This document shows positions 30,251 to 43,104 of a DNA stretch of 64,000 bases, in pieces. The notes under the pieces were generated by a model. The model saw nothing but the letters and a program-made list of their open reading frames with translations, made no database searches and had not been told where the DNA came from. The number at the start of each line of letters is the position of its first letter. Position 1 is the stretch's first letter. Both the position numbers and the translations under genes were made by a program. Source of the stretch: Trichobilharzia szidati (taxonomy: Eukaryota; Platyhelminthes; Trematoda; Strigeidida; Schistosomatidae); assembly GCA_944472155.2 (NCBI GenBank), contig OX235271.1, forward strand, positions 66,322,416 through 66,386,415, read 5' to 3'.

Positions 30251-30699
30251 AAAGGATGATCGTGAGAAGTGACGAATTTTTGTGAATATCAGTTTAATAC
30301 TATGAAGTGAGAAAGTACAAATGCAATCGCATTTTGTGAATATACACAGAAAAATAACTCTGAGATGAGATACTATAACCAACAGGGTGTACACATATCA
30401 CTGAACAGTCAGGCTGTGTAAAATTAGAGATTTAATCAATTATTAAATGTAATTATCAGTTTCCTTAGACCTCAAAAATATAACTATTTCAAACAAATTC
30501 GTTCTTGAAAGCGTAAAAGTAAATCTTCTTCATCACCCAGGCTACATATTCTACATCAGAAAGCCTCCACCATCTAATTAAGCCGTAGGAGACCAGATGC
30601 ACTTCGTTCAATAAAGTTGTTTCCCTGGTGTCGTCTCTCCAATGCAGAGGTCAGTGGAACACTATTTACAACTTATCAAGTGTCGGTCTCTAATGATTT
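30251..30699. other. Unassigned
   Basis: No recognised signature. Confidence 0.4.
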
Positions 30700-30905
30700 G
30701 ATTGGTTATAGGTTAGACCACGTGCTAACACCAGTGAGATAACCACTGGAAAATCCGGGCATACTGGACAGCTGTTTCGTCTGAGTTTGGGACCCTTCAG
30801 TTGTGTGTAGTCATTGGGGTTCCAACCGAAGACCTTTCAGCTTCAAGACCAGCTTATAGACCATTAGCTTCTCGGATACAATCCAGTAACCCATCAATTC
30901 CAGTT
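30700..30905 (-). mobile_element. Hammerhead-bearing SINE (Sm-alpha-like)
   Basis: Minus-strand copy with promoter relics (sense: AGAAGCTAATGGTCTATAAG and GGTTGGAACCCC), ribozyme core at 30759-30805, and the tail CTAACCTATAACCAATCAAAT. A short TATATGTATATATAC run lies next to its 5' end at 30916-30931. Confidence 0.8.
30759..30805 (-). ncRNA. Degenerate hammerhead ribozyme
   Basis: Core CTGAAGG (C3, U4, G5, A6 and G8 kept; A9 is G), stem II GTCC with AGAC (one mismatch), intact GAAAC, loop AGCT, triplet GTC. Stem I no longer pairs well (ACACAA against CAGTAT). It is nearer to a functional core than most copies here. Confidence 0.75.
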
Positions 30906-31974
30906 TCTGTCAGTATATATGTATATATACATAGCTGAACCCCAAGGGATGAGTACCGATAAGGATTCCTTAACTAGGACGGGACAGTGGTATACTGCAG
31001 CCTGGTTTTTTAGTGGTTCTCAGCTATTTACAACAAGTTATATGCGGATATATAATGAAGTACAACTAGTTTTCACACTGTCATCGCTCTACTGCAGAAA
31101 TCAGGTTTGTACTACAATGAAAGTTCAGTGCATTCAAAGTGATTCATTTTCTAACTGTGGTGTTAAACTGTGTCAGCCAGCAATCAACTCAGAATATACA
31201 CAGTAATAATTTTCATAATCCAGCAGTAAATGTAAAAACATTTTTAATTACGTTTATAGAAAATACCGGAAGCATATTTTGTACAAAATTGCACGTTTTC
31301 CTTGGAACTTCCTTCACTGTCTACCACAGTACTGGTCTTGTCTGATAAACAACCCTTGTACTCCACCAAAGAAAACATTGTTTAGTGTCCAAGAAAAACT
31401 TTTCTGAAGGAATCTAGGGTTGTATAACTTCATTCACTTACGTGGGCTAAAGTAAAGACTTCTGTGTATGAGAATATTAACATTTTTTGGTCAAAATAGT
31501 GGTAAATAAACTACTGTTTTTAATTCCCCAACGCAAAACACTTTGTCTAACCGCTTTTTCCAAAGGAAAAGAAAAGAAGTGTTGAGTTTAATACATTTTA
31601 AGTCTACTTTTTCTAACTGTAGAGACATATTTCTGGGAATGAAATGTTAACGACTCCAAGCACTCCGTGGAATAAACTTTGACAGGAAATGGTAGTGGAA
31701 CACTTGCTGTTTGTTTCAAACTCTTTATCTGCCTTCTAACTAATTACTTTTCATTTATCCAGTAATATTTTTCCCTAACAAAATAATATGTAAAGTAAAC
31801 GTAGTGTCACGGAAAAGATTTGTTAAATATGTACTTTTATCTTTACCCTGAAATCTGCTTAAAATAAATTACTATGCCATTCAGGGATTTATAATCTTTA
31901 CTTGACTTCACTTAGTAATTGTATACAAAGTTTGACCAAGGAGTACTATTACCAGGGAGTAGAGCTATTAACAC
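30906..31974. other. Unassigned
   Basis: Two overlapping open frames of 95 and 68 codons lie here (30919-31206, 31139-31345) with no motif. I treat them as chance frames. Confidence 0.4.
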
Positions 31975-32325
31975 TCGTCTAGTCCTTCGTCAGATGCAAA
32001 GTGAATTCAAACAGTCAAGTTTCAAATGTCACCACCACGATGCACTCTGAATTGATGTTAAATGACTGAAGGCAATCAGAAAGAAGACTTACACCCAGGT
32101 TTCGTGCCCGTTTGCACTTGTTAGTAAGGTATATCTACAATATCTACCATATGAGATCCTAACAGCTCAATTATAGCGTCTCTAACTGAAGCACTCTGTT
32201 TGAATCTCAGAATGGAAATGAATTTCTTGGAGACTACAGATACCGCCTGCTGACGAGTGCCAACTAAAACCAAACCTAGCTTCAAGGCTTTTCTCTGGAT
32301 GCCTCCAGGAGTCTGTAGGTATTAG
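31975..32325. mobile_element. Old fold-back tRNA-SINE
   Basis: The left half is the minus-oriented body (GTCACCACCACGATGCACTC, GAAGGCAATC, AGGTTTCGTGCCCGTTTGCA, GTAAGGTATATCTAC). The right half is the same body in plus orientation (GATACCGCCTGCTGACGAGT, GCCAACTAAAACCAAACC, TGCCTCCAGG). A plus-strand tRNA-like head (AGCTCAATTATAGCG, GTTTGAATCTC) lies between, at about 32165-32215. It has the same architecture as the young fold-back at 14.4 kb, but the arms are strongly diverged. Confidence 0.75.
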
Positions 32326-33214
32326 TGAAAATCAAAGTAATAACTTTACTGTCTGTCAGGTTAATTATGTGGAACCTTTATATTTCAAATAAACGTTTTA
32401 TTGTGTAAATCAAAAACCACCGTGATCTTATTCAGCTGCTCGACAAGTATTATTGTCACAGCCTAGGCTGTATTAATTATTTGGACTTTTATTCATTTAC
32501 AAGCAGGTGTGATATACAAGGTCAAAGATTTATGCAACATTTTGAGGCTACTGGAAATGATGAGATAATTCATAGCAAAATAAAAAAACACGCTTGAATA
32601 CAATGAGTTAGGTTGTTTGCAAAATCATTTAAAGCTTTTATGAATCATTATGTTTGCCGGGATCATGACGCCTGCGCGTCTTACTGTGATCAAAATGGGC
32701 AGGTGCACAAAAGGTTCTAGAAGGCTAGACTTTACAAAGTAGACAACGGTCGTCAACTGTAAAATATTAGTTTTAAATGCAACAAAAAGGATTTCCCGAT
32801 ATAATTAAAAACAGGTTTAAAGTGCGAAATCGGGAAGCAGGAAATAACCTCTGTTCACTTTACTCGTTGTCAAATAGCTGCATAAATACTTGAATACAAT
32901 GCATGGTAAAAGCATGACGCCTTAAAATGATTATGATCGATAAATTGTATTTAGAATGTTTGTAGGACCATAATATTGTTACAGAATTTAATATCCACCA
33001 TCAACAACGAACACCGATCGCTGTCAGAGGAAGACATTTTGAAGAGGTCACTCATTCCCTTATCTAGGCAGCACTCTTTCGACTACAGGTGGCACAGAAG
33101 AGGATATCAGAGACAAGACAGAACTTCTTTATTTCATATCAGTGTGGAGATCTACTGCTATCAGTACAAAGAACAATTTGTATGCCAAGTTAACGCTTCT
33201 ATGGTTATGGTTCA
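32326..33214. other. Unassigned
   Basis: AT-rich; no recognised signature. The frame 32976-33305 overlaps LINE remnants and is a shadow. Confidence 0.4.
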
Positions 33215-33640
33215 GAGACTTAGAATGTTACAAAAAGCATTTCAAACAGGCTCTAGGCTTTTGTTAACTTCTACCCCTACTGGCTTCACACCGAAGATTA
33301 GATAGCAAGCCAGAACGGATAATCAATAAGGAACAATAGCGGGTGACGAACCGACTAGGTACCCACCACCCAAAAAATACAGCAGGAGGAATGGAGGCGG
33401 ATCGAACACACGCTGAGGTGACCGTTGAGTGACATTGTACGGCGGGCAAATTCTCAACTGGGAAACTACATGTTGGGTGTGCGCCTGATAGTGACATAAA
33501 AGGGGATCGTGTGAACAGAAGATGACAAGTCATGGGCAATCTCTGACATAGCCAAAGATGACGGCTGAGAAGAGGATGAAGAGGAGATGTTCTGTTGAAA
33601 CCTAGTTTCAGTCGGAGCTTCCTGGAATAATAATAACAAT
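33215..33640 (+). pseudogene. SR2-like LINE 3'-end fragment
   Basis: Starts with CATTTCAAACAGGCTCTAGG (family protein form RLQTFINRCLR) and CCGAAGATTAGATAGCAAGC, continues through GGAACAATAGC, GGAATGGAGGCGGATCGAAC, GACATTGTACGGCGGGCAAA and TGGGTGTGCGCCTGATAGTG, and ends with GAGGAGATGTTCTGTTGAAA before an AATAATAATAAC tail. That tail of short repeats is typical of RTE 3' ends. Decayed by stops and indels. Confidence 0.8.
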
Positions 33641-33689
33641 ATAATACACTCAAAATCAACCTGATACTTTTAAACAATTTTCATACAGC

Positions 33690-33930
33690 TTTTCGACCTC
33701 AGTGGTAACGTTTCTAACTGAAAAACTGAATTCTAATGGCAGGGGAGACAACAGTCGTTTTCATGTTGCAGATACATCATGCTTACGAGTGCTGACAGGC
33801 GCAAAACCCGAGTGCCGAGCAGTCTTCCAACTGCCTCAAATCATTTAACATCAAATCAAAGTGCACTATGTTGACAAGCCAACCCACCTTAGAGACCATA
33901 TCGATAACCACACTGGTATAATTTAGTTAA
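33690..33930 (+). mobile_element. tRNA-derived SINE with long body
   Basis: The plus-strand copy follows the sense order: A-box-like CTCAGTGGTAACG, an eroded B box region, GTTGCAGATACATCATGCTT, ACGAGTGCTGACAGGCGCAA, CCAACTGCCTCAAATCATTT and CAAAGTGCACTATGTTGACA. This single copy is collinear, unlike the fold-back copies at 14.4 and 32.0 kb. Confidence 0.7.
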
Positions 33931-36900
33931 AGTCAACGCCAAATACTAAACGCATGATAAATCTTTTTCCATAGTGATCATTCAATGTGATTCATTATAT
34001 CTTTCTAACATGTGATAACTAATAGTGACGTAAACTTGCCCAGCATCCATTTAACATGTACAAAAAGGAAAGTCAAGGTTTGTTTTATTTAGAATACATT
34101 ATGCTTCTAGCTCTTTTTTACAATTTCTTTGATGAAACTTGAGGTTTTTAATCCCTTCATATTTTTGAGTGATTTTAAAATTATTCGAGAAAAGTGTTTT
34201 TGGTTAGACGTGAACAAGAAAAAAATCGTAGATTTCCTTACACAAGATTAGCATTTAGAAAAACAATGGACAACAAGGAGCACTGGCCAGATATTTTCTC
34301 ATAGTTTTGGAATTTTTGGGTGTCGAAGCAACAACATTCAGGTTCTTAAAGAAATCTATTCCTAGTAAAATCGAATCTTTGCAACCAAACACTGCTCACG
34401 TTTAACTGAATACATAGTGGAATTCCTTGACCTCTGAGAAGATTTCATGAGTTGGATACTCGTTTATCGCACTGAATGACACTAATGTTACATCACGCTT
34501 ATCGCTACAACTTCGGTGATTCTCTAAATGATGTTAGTTCTCAGTGAAATCTGCCTTGAAATCAACCGAATCTCTGAGGGTGAAAACCTGAAAATAAAAA
34601 TATGCTAAAAAATTAGTCAGCTAGTTTCCATTCACATGCAAAGCAATTATCGGGTTAAAAGTACTACTAATTGCTAATGTTTAGCATAGCTTACGAGTTG
34701 AGTCCTATGAAAAAACCAGTTCATCGAACACATCAAACCATGTGACATGGAGGTGAAAAAGTTGAACAGATTCCGTTTTGAATCACGACATGTTGATGTA
34801 TTATTCGAAAGAGAATCTTTTAAATTTAACATGATAAAATCTGATAAAATGTCCTAAATTATAATTTAGACATTGAATTGGCTGATACTAACTGTCTACA
34901 TTACAACAGGTGAGGCAAATTTAGAAGATAATCTCTTGCGGATGAAGTCGATCTGTTTGCTATTTATTTTTTAACATTTCTGAGACAATGATTTCATTTT
35001 TTATTGAATATCCGGTGATTGCATGCAGACTGAGATTGTTAAATTTCATAGATGAACTTCGATGAGAAGGTTATACAAAGTTGTCGGCAAATTTCTTCTT
35101 TCTTTATATATTTGCTCCTATGTTTATAGTTGTGGCTAATTAATTACAACTGAAGGTGCTATGAATAAGTCATTGGTCTAATTTGAAGAATCGGTTTCTG
35201 TGATATCGAAATCGAATATTTCTAAGGCTCCTGTTAATTCACCTATTATCATCCTGGAAGTCACTATCCCTTCGAAAATTGTTAGATGGTGTGATTACGG
35301 GTTATAAATTGTGTTTGAAAAGTCGTACAGCTATATCACTGTATCACTATATGTCATATTAGATCAATCTATTTAACATGGTGTTTTATTCCACCCAATT
35401 GCTCAAAGTCTACTCTCATGTTAAAAGATGAAAGCTCTACTTTTAAGTTTACCCTACAATCCATAGCTCTCGTTCCATGCATACTATACTTTAGGCGAAA
35501 TGACTGTTAAAATTTTTATAACTAAAGCAAAACTTATTCACTTATTACCAAATTCTGGCTTTGTTTCCTTAACATAATCACTACAGTAATATAACCGTAT
35601 ATTTGTTTGATTATTAGATCCAAAAAATTTATTGTTTAGTGTGAAGATCAGTCAGTGTTATTACTACGTCCTACCTATTATGCAGCTCTCACATATATTG
35701 AATACCCTTCCTTTCAAAATGGTTTGTAAACTTACCTTTAGAGTCAAGAAGAAAAAAATGGTCGGTTCACCAATTGCTTATTTAGGCTGTGCAGCATTCA
35801 AGTTTTCACGGTTTCTTTTTTGATATGATACATGATAGGCCTTATAAAGTATTATTGTGTACCTGTTCAACTGATACTACAGGTTAAGACAACATAATAC
35901 TGACCAGTATGCTTGTAGAAAACGGATATACATTGAAGTTTTTAAACCGGCGTACAGACGGATTAACTTCATAGTCCACATTTTACTTTATACCAAGAAA
36001 GACATTTACATCTAGCTACCTTACAAGGGAGAAATAAATAGTTTGCTCTTAAGGAAAAGGCTACAGTCTCTCACTGTCAAAAGCTGAATGCAAGCTCCCC
36101 CGAAATCTCCACTGTCACATCACACCAAAAATTGTATACTTACTTGTGTGGGTGAATACGTCGAGGGGGGTAAGAGAAAGAATCTACCTAGGTGAATTGG
36201 AAAATATTTAAACTCACAGACTTCGACAGTCAAAGGCGTAAACTACTAACAATCATTAGTGCAATTCATAAGATTGGTATTAAGGCTGATATAAAGTAAA
36301 AGGCGCGTGCTGAAATATTTTGTGGTGATACTTATTTATTAAATTCAGCCCCTCTAATTTGTGAGGAATGAATGTACTCTTACGCTTGACTGGAATTAAT
36401 AATCCATTTCTCTCAGTAATACCAAGATTACTGTCAACTGATATCCTCCTTACTCTGAGGTCTTCTACGACTTTTCAGTAATTTAAAAATTTCCCTTTGG
36501 ATAATGAAAAACAAGACATAAGCGAGTAATTATTTCTGTTCAGTGATGAAAATCTTCAACTTTGTAATGGAAAAGCCAGTTAAATGACACGTGATCTGTG
36601 GTTATCCTCTCTCGCTGTGTGTGAAGTGAATTCATCATTGTTATCAGAATGTCAGTCAAACAAAATCTGCAGATAAAATGAAAACTGAATTAGTTAAGCC
36701 GCAGTAGGACTAGTCAGCTGAGTCTACGTAATCATTCCATTTATAAGAAAAATAAAGTAAATCGCCTCAAGTAATTGAAGAGGGAAAATGAATCTCCTTT
36801 TTTCTAAATAAAAAGCGTGTCATTATCTTAATAGAATTCTTGTACCATCATCTGCTTGCCTAAGTTCCACTATCAATCAATGAGAGGATTAACGACTTGA

Positions 36901-37430
36901 GTGAAAGCTCAATTTAGCCTTAGAAAAATAGAAACGCTGAGAATGTATTTCGCCTACAATGTAAACAGAATAATGACTTAGAAGTGTTAACGTGATGAAT
37001 CTATTTTTATACAGGAATCGGGTGTTTTTAAAAATTGACTATTCGAATTAACACAATATTACAAACCTGTAAGTTCCGTGCTTCGCCAACTGAGCTAAGA
37101 TACTTAACTGCCAACAGCACAGTCAGCTCACTGTCAGTTAAATATCATGAAGTCCATTGTGTCTGGATGTTAATATCCAATTGAGCTTCGCTTAATTTAA
37201 GACAGGAATAGACTTAATAATAATCAATCACCTACATCATTCGTCATACTAGTAGCTTAACCCATTTCTACATTACATTACCTTGTGTAAATCATAACAC
37301 AGAATTACCAAAGCAAAAAGTGTTAACAAAATTCTGTTTGGTTTTTCGATTTAACATTTTTACCTAGTATGCTTTCATTCCGATCAGAAATTTGACAAAT
37401 CGCTAGTGTATTGGGAGCGTATATAAGTCT
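33931..37430. other. Long unassigned region
   Basis: The largest stretch without a clear element. At 34505-34550 a short match to the hammerhead-SINE tail (GTGATTCTCTAAATGATGTT) is visible. At 37075-37110 an A-box-like sequence lies on the minus strand (TAGCTCAGTTGGCGAAGCAC) without a B box. The frame at 35632-35823 has no motif. If a host exon or regulatory region is present it is not recognisable to me. Confidence 0.4.
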
Positions 37431-37433
37431 GCG

Positions 37434-37512
37434 TCGGTGACACAGCGGTTAGGACGCTCGCCGACTATTCACATGGTTCGGGGCTCGATTCTCAGCCGAC
37501 GCACTCCTTTAC
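37434..37512 (+). mobile_element. tRNA-like SINE head, family 2
   Basis: A head like those at 4.86 and 11.37 kb: ends TGCGTCG and CGACGCA can pair, A box TGACACAGCGGTTAGG, B box GGCTCGATTCTC. The usual body (GGTCGGCCTG) does not follow. Instead a different sequence starts, with the GAGGAAAGGTTGGGC block at 37545. It may be a truncated SINE, or a distinct family sharing the head. Confidence 0.65.
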
Positions 37513-37539
37513 CACGCTAAGCCAGTAATAAAAACGAGT

Positions 37540-37620
37540 GAAGAGGAAAGGTTGGGCATAAGGCTAGCAACCCCATCCTGTAAAAATAAACACTGCCATA
37601 GAATCTTCATGCCTCTAGCT
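37540..37620 (+). repeat. Dispersed RTE-associated block
   Basis: GAGGAAAGGTTGGGCATAAG, GCTAGCAACCCCATCCTGTA: the same wording recurs at about 13975-14045 (minus), 25770-25850 (plus), 43475-43560 (minus) and 49060-49150 (minus). I infer that it derives from an upstream, non-terminal part of an RTE-type LINE; I could not tie it to a coding domain. Confidence 0.5.
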
Positions 37621-38444
37621 TAAAGCCGTATCTTTTTGCTGGGAACGTGGAGGAATAAAATATATATATGTTTGTTATAAAACTTTTTGACTTTTAATAG
37701 AGTATTGTCTGTTTTGTTTTCGATAGAATCACCAAATTTTGAAATGGGTTAGTGCAATCGGCAACAACAGTAATGCTGCGATTGGTGTTCCATAAAGGAA
37801 GGGAGTAAATCACACATCTGAAGGCCTCTATATCAAACTACTCCTAAGATCCACCACCACTCTAGGGTTCAAGCAAACAAAGACAGAAGACAGACTGGTC
37901 CCAGACAGTGAGAACAATCTACATTCAATATACAAAAATACATTATATACAAATACAATTCATCTCGGAAAGTTAAGCCAAGACAATTTCACCGAGTAAT
38001 AGTTTCAAGGTAGTCTGTTTTTTATTTACCCTATCCATTTGAATCAGATATCGTCCAATTATCTAGCTGTTTTTTTTCTCAAGTGTTTGAAAAAATATTC
38101 TGTTTTTCTTCCCATCCAAGTATCAACATCTTTATATAACTTCAAGATAAGAGCATAAATTTTAGTTTAAATTATGCAAAAAGGTATAGTTAAAATAGGC
38201 AATATCCTTTGAGTTCATGCGATGTAAATTTTAAATGATGCTCCACCAACTGCTGATGACGAATACAATTTAAGCTAGCTTTGTTTTTGCCATTCAAATC
38301 GGATGAATATCAACGTCAGAAAATTGATAAACTCTTCAACATACATATTTTTCTTATTATTTCTGCCTTTTTCAACTGATACAAAAGTATCAATAAACAA
38401 ACTACAACAAGACATGAGACTAAACAATTGAAATTCAACTCGTC
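37621..38444. other. Unassigned
   Basis: AT-rich with a short TATATATATG run near 37660. No signature. Confidence 0.4.
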
Positions 38445-40100
38445 GATATAAGCATTTTATTGTGATAGAATAAAAGCACTTGGAAGAGGAGTAAACTTCA
38501 ATTTAGCTGTCAATAGATTAAAACCTGTGGATGGCATTCCTAGTATAGAAGTAGTATTGAGCAGAATAGACAGAACTACTGCTGAGAAGGTCAGAGCACA
38601 GTGGGCATCGATTCCAAAACACCAAATGACATCATTAAACAACTTATCATAAAAACAAATAGCAGCTCTAAAAGGTTTGAGGACTGCTAAAGACTTAGTA
38701 AATGCAAAATCAGTTAGGCGTTACTCAACAGTAGTTATAGAAAGATCAGATTATATATCAACGAGATTATTGAACATATTGGAACAGGTTTGTGTGAGGC
38801 GAATAAAAGCCTGTAGATACTCTTATGAAATAAATCGAAAAATCTACAGCTCATCTATTATGTCGAATGTGGTCATCTTTAGGTGGGTGAAAATATTTTA
38901 GCGAATGCCTAACACCATTAGTCCTAGTAGAATGGATGACATTGTTAAAGTTCACAAAGAAAGATACTCTCTTAGGCGATAACTGACTTGAACACTCCGA
39001 TGTATGAATTATCTAAGTATTTAACATCAGTATTAGGTCCGATTAGAAACAGGTCAGATTCTAGGCTAAACAATCCCGTCATGGGACAACGGAAGTTAGG
39101 GGAAATTTAAACAGAGAAAGATGGATTAATTTTGATATAACTGGTTTGTAAATTAATACAGCTTTGGAGGCAGTTAGGAATGACCTGGACATTGATCCCG
39201 AACTGCGAAATCGGGCTGAGCTCTCGAATGATGAAATAATAACAGGTGTCCGGTCTTGTCTTATCTTCACTGTATTCAAATTTCAAAGCAAAATATGCAT
39301 ACAAACAAATGAGATCATGAATTCCTAAGTAGTAGCATATATTTATGGCTAGTTCTGAACGTAAATCTCTTAAAACATTTAATCCTGTTCCTAGATTTTG
39401 GTGGTAATATGTGGATGAAATATTCACTGTGTTGAAATTCTAACATATCCCTAAGTTCCTCACACACATAGAATCAGTGGTAGACGGAATCTAATTCACT
39501 TGTAAGTTAGAAAATGAACAAGGTGGATTGTATGTGCTAGACGGTAAAATAAAACGAAAACAAGATGATGTGTCAGATACTAGCGTTTACATGAAACCAA
39601 AGCACTCCAATAAATACTTAGATTGTAACAATTATATGGGCCAAATTAGTAGCTCAGGGTGAATTAGATAGTGGGACCACAGGAACGTAGCTAGACACTG
39701 AATATTTGATACTGATAATTTAAATATTCTAGAAGAAACTTAGTCGTGGTAATTCATTCACTTGCATATAATGAAAGACTAAGGTGGGACAAAATGAAGG
39801 TAATAAAAAGTATTATCGTTAGAAATAGAAATGAGTTAATCACTGAACCTATGTCTACAGAATCAACATTAAACATGTGGAACCGAGATAGCGCAACATC
39901 TTTGCCGGATATATGTAAAATTTCAAGAAAGAATGAGGGGAGGAGAGAAAAAATCTATAATGTGAATAAACTGTTATAATCATGAGGAATAAATTTTTGC
40001 TAGAAATGCCATTAGTTTATAAATATTGTGCCACTTCGCGTGTTATATCAAATAAATTTATCTAATACGGTATTGTACCCTACCACAATGCCCAAATTTT
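38445..40100 (+). pseudogene. Decayed PLE, plus strand, related to the palindromic element
   Basis: In order: PVDGIPSIEVVLSRIDRTTA (N-terminal region, about 38520), RTAKDLVNAKSVRRYSTVVI (the block before RT motif A in PLEs), GLSSRMMK-type relics, a palm relic RFWW-x-YVDEIFTVLKF (YVDD box with the last D changed to E, about 39390-39435), then GLYVLDGKIKRKQDD and MKPKHSNKYLDCNNYMGQ. After a large deletion that removes the GIY-YIG core, the C-terminus 39746-39979 reads VKIRNRN-like ELITEPMSTESTLNMWN. The terminal repeat with the motif GAGGAATAAATTTTTGC near 39980-40012 runs to about 40100. It has many stops and is not functional. Confidence 0.8.
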
Positions 40101-40609
40101 ACTCATACATTATATGATCATTTCTGTCCTCAAATCTTAGGCAATAATACACACATTATGTCAGTTAATTCATACATAAAATCTTAGCATTATGTAAATT
40201 ATTAAAATTTCTTTACTCCAGTATTATTTACATGTAAAGCAAATGTTGTTGATGTCTTAAGTGATGTTAGCTTGACACGTAAACTCCGTTTCTATCTACA
40301 AAGTTCAGATACGAATAAATAAACAAGATAATAATGAGTCCTGTTACGTAATTTCCACCAGATTTTGAGAAAGACTTTGAAACCTCGAGTTATATGCTAT
40401 AGAGTATATTGGCTTACAGCCCAAACACTTTACTAAGTATATCTACATAAACAAATTTAACATACGTCCACAGAGTGCGTTTCTGAACAAAAAGCAACCA
40501 ATAAATATATGCATACAGTTCTAATAGTGGTAATATTATACAATTTATCAAAACAGTAAAAGTCATACACATTGGAAACTTTCGGCGTTGCGTAATCAGA
40601 CGAAAGAAA
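40101..40609. other. Unassigned
   Basis: AT-rich; no signature recognised. Confidence 0.4.
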
Positions 40610-41110
40610 GGATGAAAACATCCAGTTAACAGGGCAAAGAAAGATGATAACCACTTCTTGCGGAACGCATAAACCAGATTTCAGGCGCTTAATGGAGATT
40701 CCTTCGGCGAACTCAAGGAGAATTCAACCCATTTGTCTGGTGATAGTTTTGAAGGATCTTGCGGTGTCGATCTCATGACCCGTGTCGAGGAGATACCTGG
40801 CGATGTCACTGTTTGTGGCATTTGTTCCCTTTAGACATAGGCGTTTTGGTACATGTTCAGAAAATCGGAGGTATGCTCTTCTTTCTGTTCTTCTAATGTA
40901 ACTGCTCCTGCAGATATATGTGAGTTTGCATATACAGTCTGAGTTAACGTGAGGAGGATATTTGTCGACATTTGATTTCACCAAATAGCAAGTTGTTTGA
41001 CAGACGGGATCCAAGTTAGCTGTAGAACAGGCTCTTGCTATTGACGTCTTGAATCTTCTGTTGACAATTGGTGTAATGTTTTCACCTTTCAAATTAAGTC
41101 GAATGAGCAT
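40610..41110 (-). pseudogene. PLE GIY-YIG endonuclease, minus strand
   Basis: The frame from about 41110 down to 40724 reads VNRRFKTSIARACSTANLDP, KSNVDKYPPHVNSDCICKLT and YICRSSYIRRTERRAYLRFS (the GIY-YIG block; the central G of YIG is R), then EHVPKRLCLKGTN, SDIARYLLDTGHEIDTARSF. After a frameshift it continues LLEFAEGISIKRLKSGLCV to about 40640. It is most like the element at 44.2-45.7 kb. The changed active-site glycine and the frameshift mark it as inactive. Confidence 0.85.
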
Positions 41111-43104
41111 GGAATAAATATATGAAGTTAAATAATTTAATTTAAAATATATGCAGTAAAAAACACTATTTTCCATTCGAAATCGCATTTTTCAACTAAC
41201 TAATTATTTTTACTATCTTTTCAATCTCATAAGTTTGCGTTTTTAATTATTTATTTCTCTGTAACGAAAATCGTAATTAATAATAATATCAAAAAAAATC
41301 CTCAGTGAAACAGCAGGATTCTTAATTATGCTTAGAAAAACACAAACCAACTATCAGATTTCCGTTCCATGTGATGTGAATAAAATGTGTTGAAAAACGC
41401 GCTAATTATCAGTTTATTTGCTAGAAAAAGCTGTGACAGTAAAATTTGACACCTTTCAGTAATTCTTAGGCCAAAAGAAATAATAATATTTGTCACTGGT
41501 AAATGTCAAAATCATTCGTGTTTTCTTTCACAAAGAAGGCGAATTTTACAGTAAGTGTTAGTAGTATCTGTTTGTGTGTTATTAAGAATAATTCAAAAGC
41601 TGGACACCTTCATGTTTCTCAAATCTTAATTTGAAAAATTGCCCACCAAACTCACAACACAAAAGTAGCGATTATATCAAGTTGAATGGAACTAATGAGA
41701 GGAAAATTATCAGTTAAGTGTAAACAGTCTATTCAAAAGCATAATTCAAACCTTTAACTGTCATCTCCTTGTTCATGTGATGTACACACTAGTCACTGGG
41801 AACGATAAAAGTACTTTCAAAAGTCATCACGCATTTCAGAGTTCGGCTCAGCTCTGCGGAGGTTGCGTACCATTCAGCCACGCGTTTTGTACTAAAAAAT
41901 TTGTAATAATGTTTGATGTCTTCGCTTAAAGACTCCAATACTAACCAAAAATTTAGAGGACTACTGACATCCAAGGGGATTTTTCATGCATTTCACAAAG
42001 TTATCAGCTTAAAAAATTTCTGCGTGGAAGTATTAGAACCTGTAGTTAAGAATTCATTTGACTTAGAACCAGAATTATTAAAAATACGGACTGTGAAGTA
42101 GGAAATCCTAACAGTATGTTACTACTTAACACAATTTATTTACTGGTGATTATATTAGTAATAATAATTTGCTTTATTCCAGAAACAGTACTAGTGGTAC
42201 AGTGTGGAATTTTCAGCACATATCTACAATATTTTCATCTAATTTTATCAAACATTTAAAAGGAGTATTTCAAAAAATAAATATAAAGACAACAACAACA
42301 AAAAAACACAAAAATAATTACAAAAAATGTGAAAAGAAAAGAAAATACCAAGAAGTAGAAAGGAAAATAAACAACATAAAATCATATCTCAGTATTGGGT
42401 AGTGGAAGCTATGATATGATTTTGCATGGTGACAGTAAAGCTTTAGTCATACAAGAAGTTATGAAATGATATTTAAGAATGTTTATCGGCAAGAAGATTA
42501 GTTAATTTGGTTGAAACAACACTAAACAATTATAAATTAACATTTCAGGGTTGTTTTTTATCAGGTCTAATGCGGTGTTTGTAGTGGTAGTGTGAGTAAT
42601 CCTGCATAATCCTGCAAAATTTTAAGATGGTCATAGTGGCATTCACAACCAAGATTGTCAGTTAATATTGCCGAACAACGATCACAAAGACTAATAATTA
42701 CATGATGGTTAATGACAGGACAATTTTGTAATACTCATAGTGCTAATATAGTCGGAACCAGTAGATGCACAAAAGAAGGAATAGAGTAAAGTACAAAAAG
42801 AAAGCCAATGTTAATAATTTAGGTAGCTAAGTGTGTTTAAGAAGGAGTTCACTACAGAAAACAAAATAAGACAGCCATAGTAAATTACACAAATATGGGA
42901 TTTAGGCAAAACTGTGTCAGTTTTAAGTGAACATAACTGTCCTTGGTTGATATCACACTTCACTTACAACTAAAATAGTTGAAAGTTATGAAATTTCATT
43001 CACTGCGGCGACTATGAGAGACAACAGGATATATTAGTGAAGAATTACTCTATAAAAAAGGTTTTTGTATTTCCCAATGAATGAAAAACAAAACGATATT
43101 GTTT
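41111..43104. other. Unassigned
   Basis: No repeat copy or motif recognised. The lysine-rich frame at 42169-42402 is a product of an A-rich run, not a gene. Confidence 0.45.

Noticed and set aside
33264..33677. 137-codon minus-strand frame
   Set aside because: Antisense to a plus-strand SR2-like tail.
33931..37430. Hidden host exons in the longest unassigned stretch
   Set aside because: I found no open frame with a recognisable domain and no convincing exon-intron pattern by eye. Transcript data would be needed to say otherwise.
42169..42402. Lysine-rich 77-codon frame
   Set aside because: Composition follows an A-rich run; no conserved pattern.
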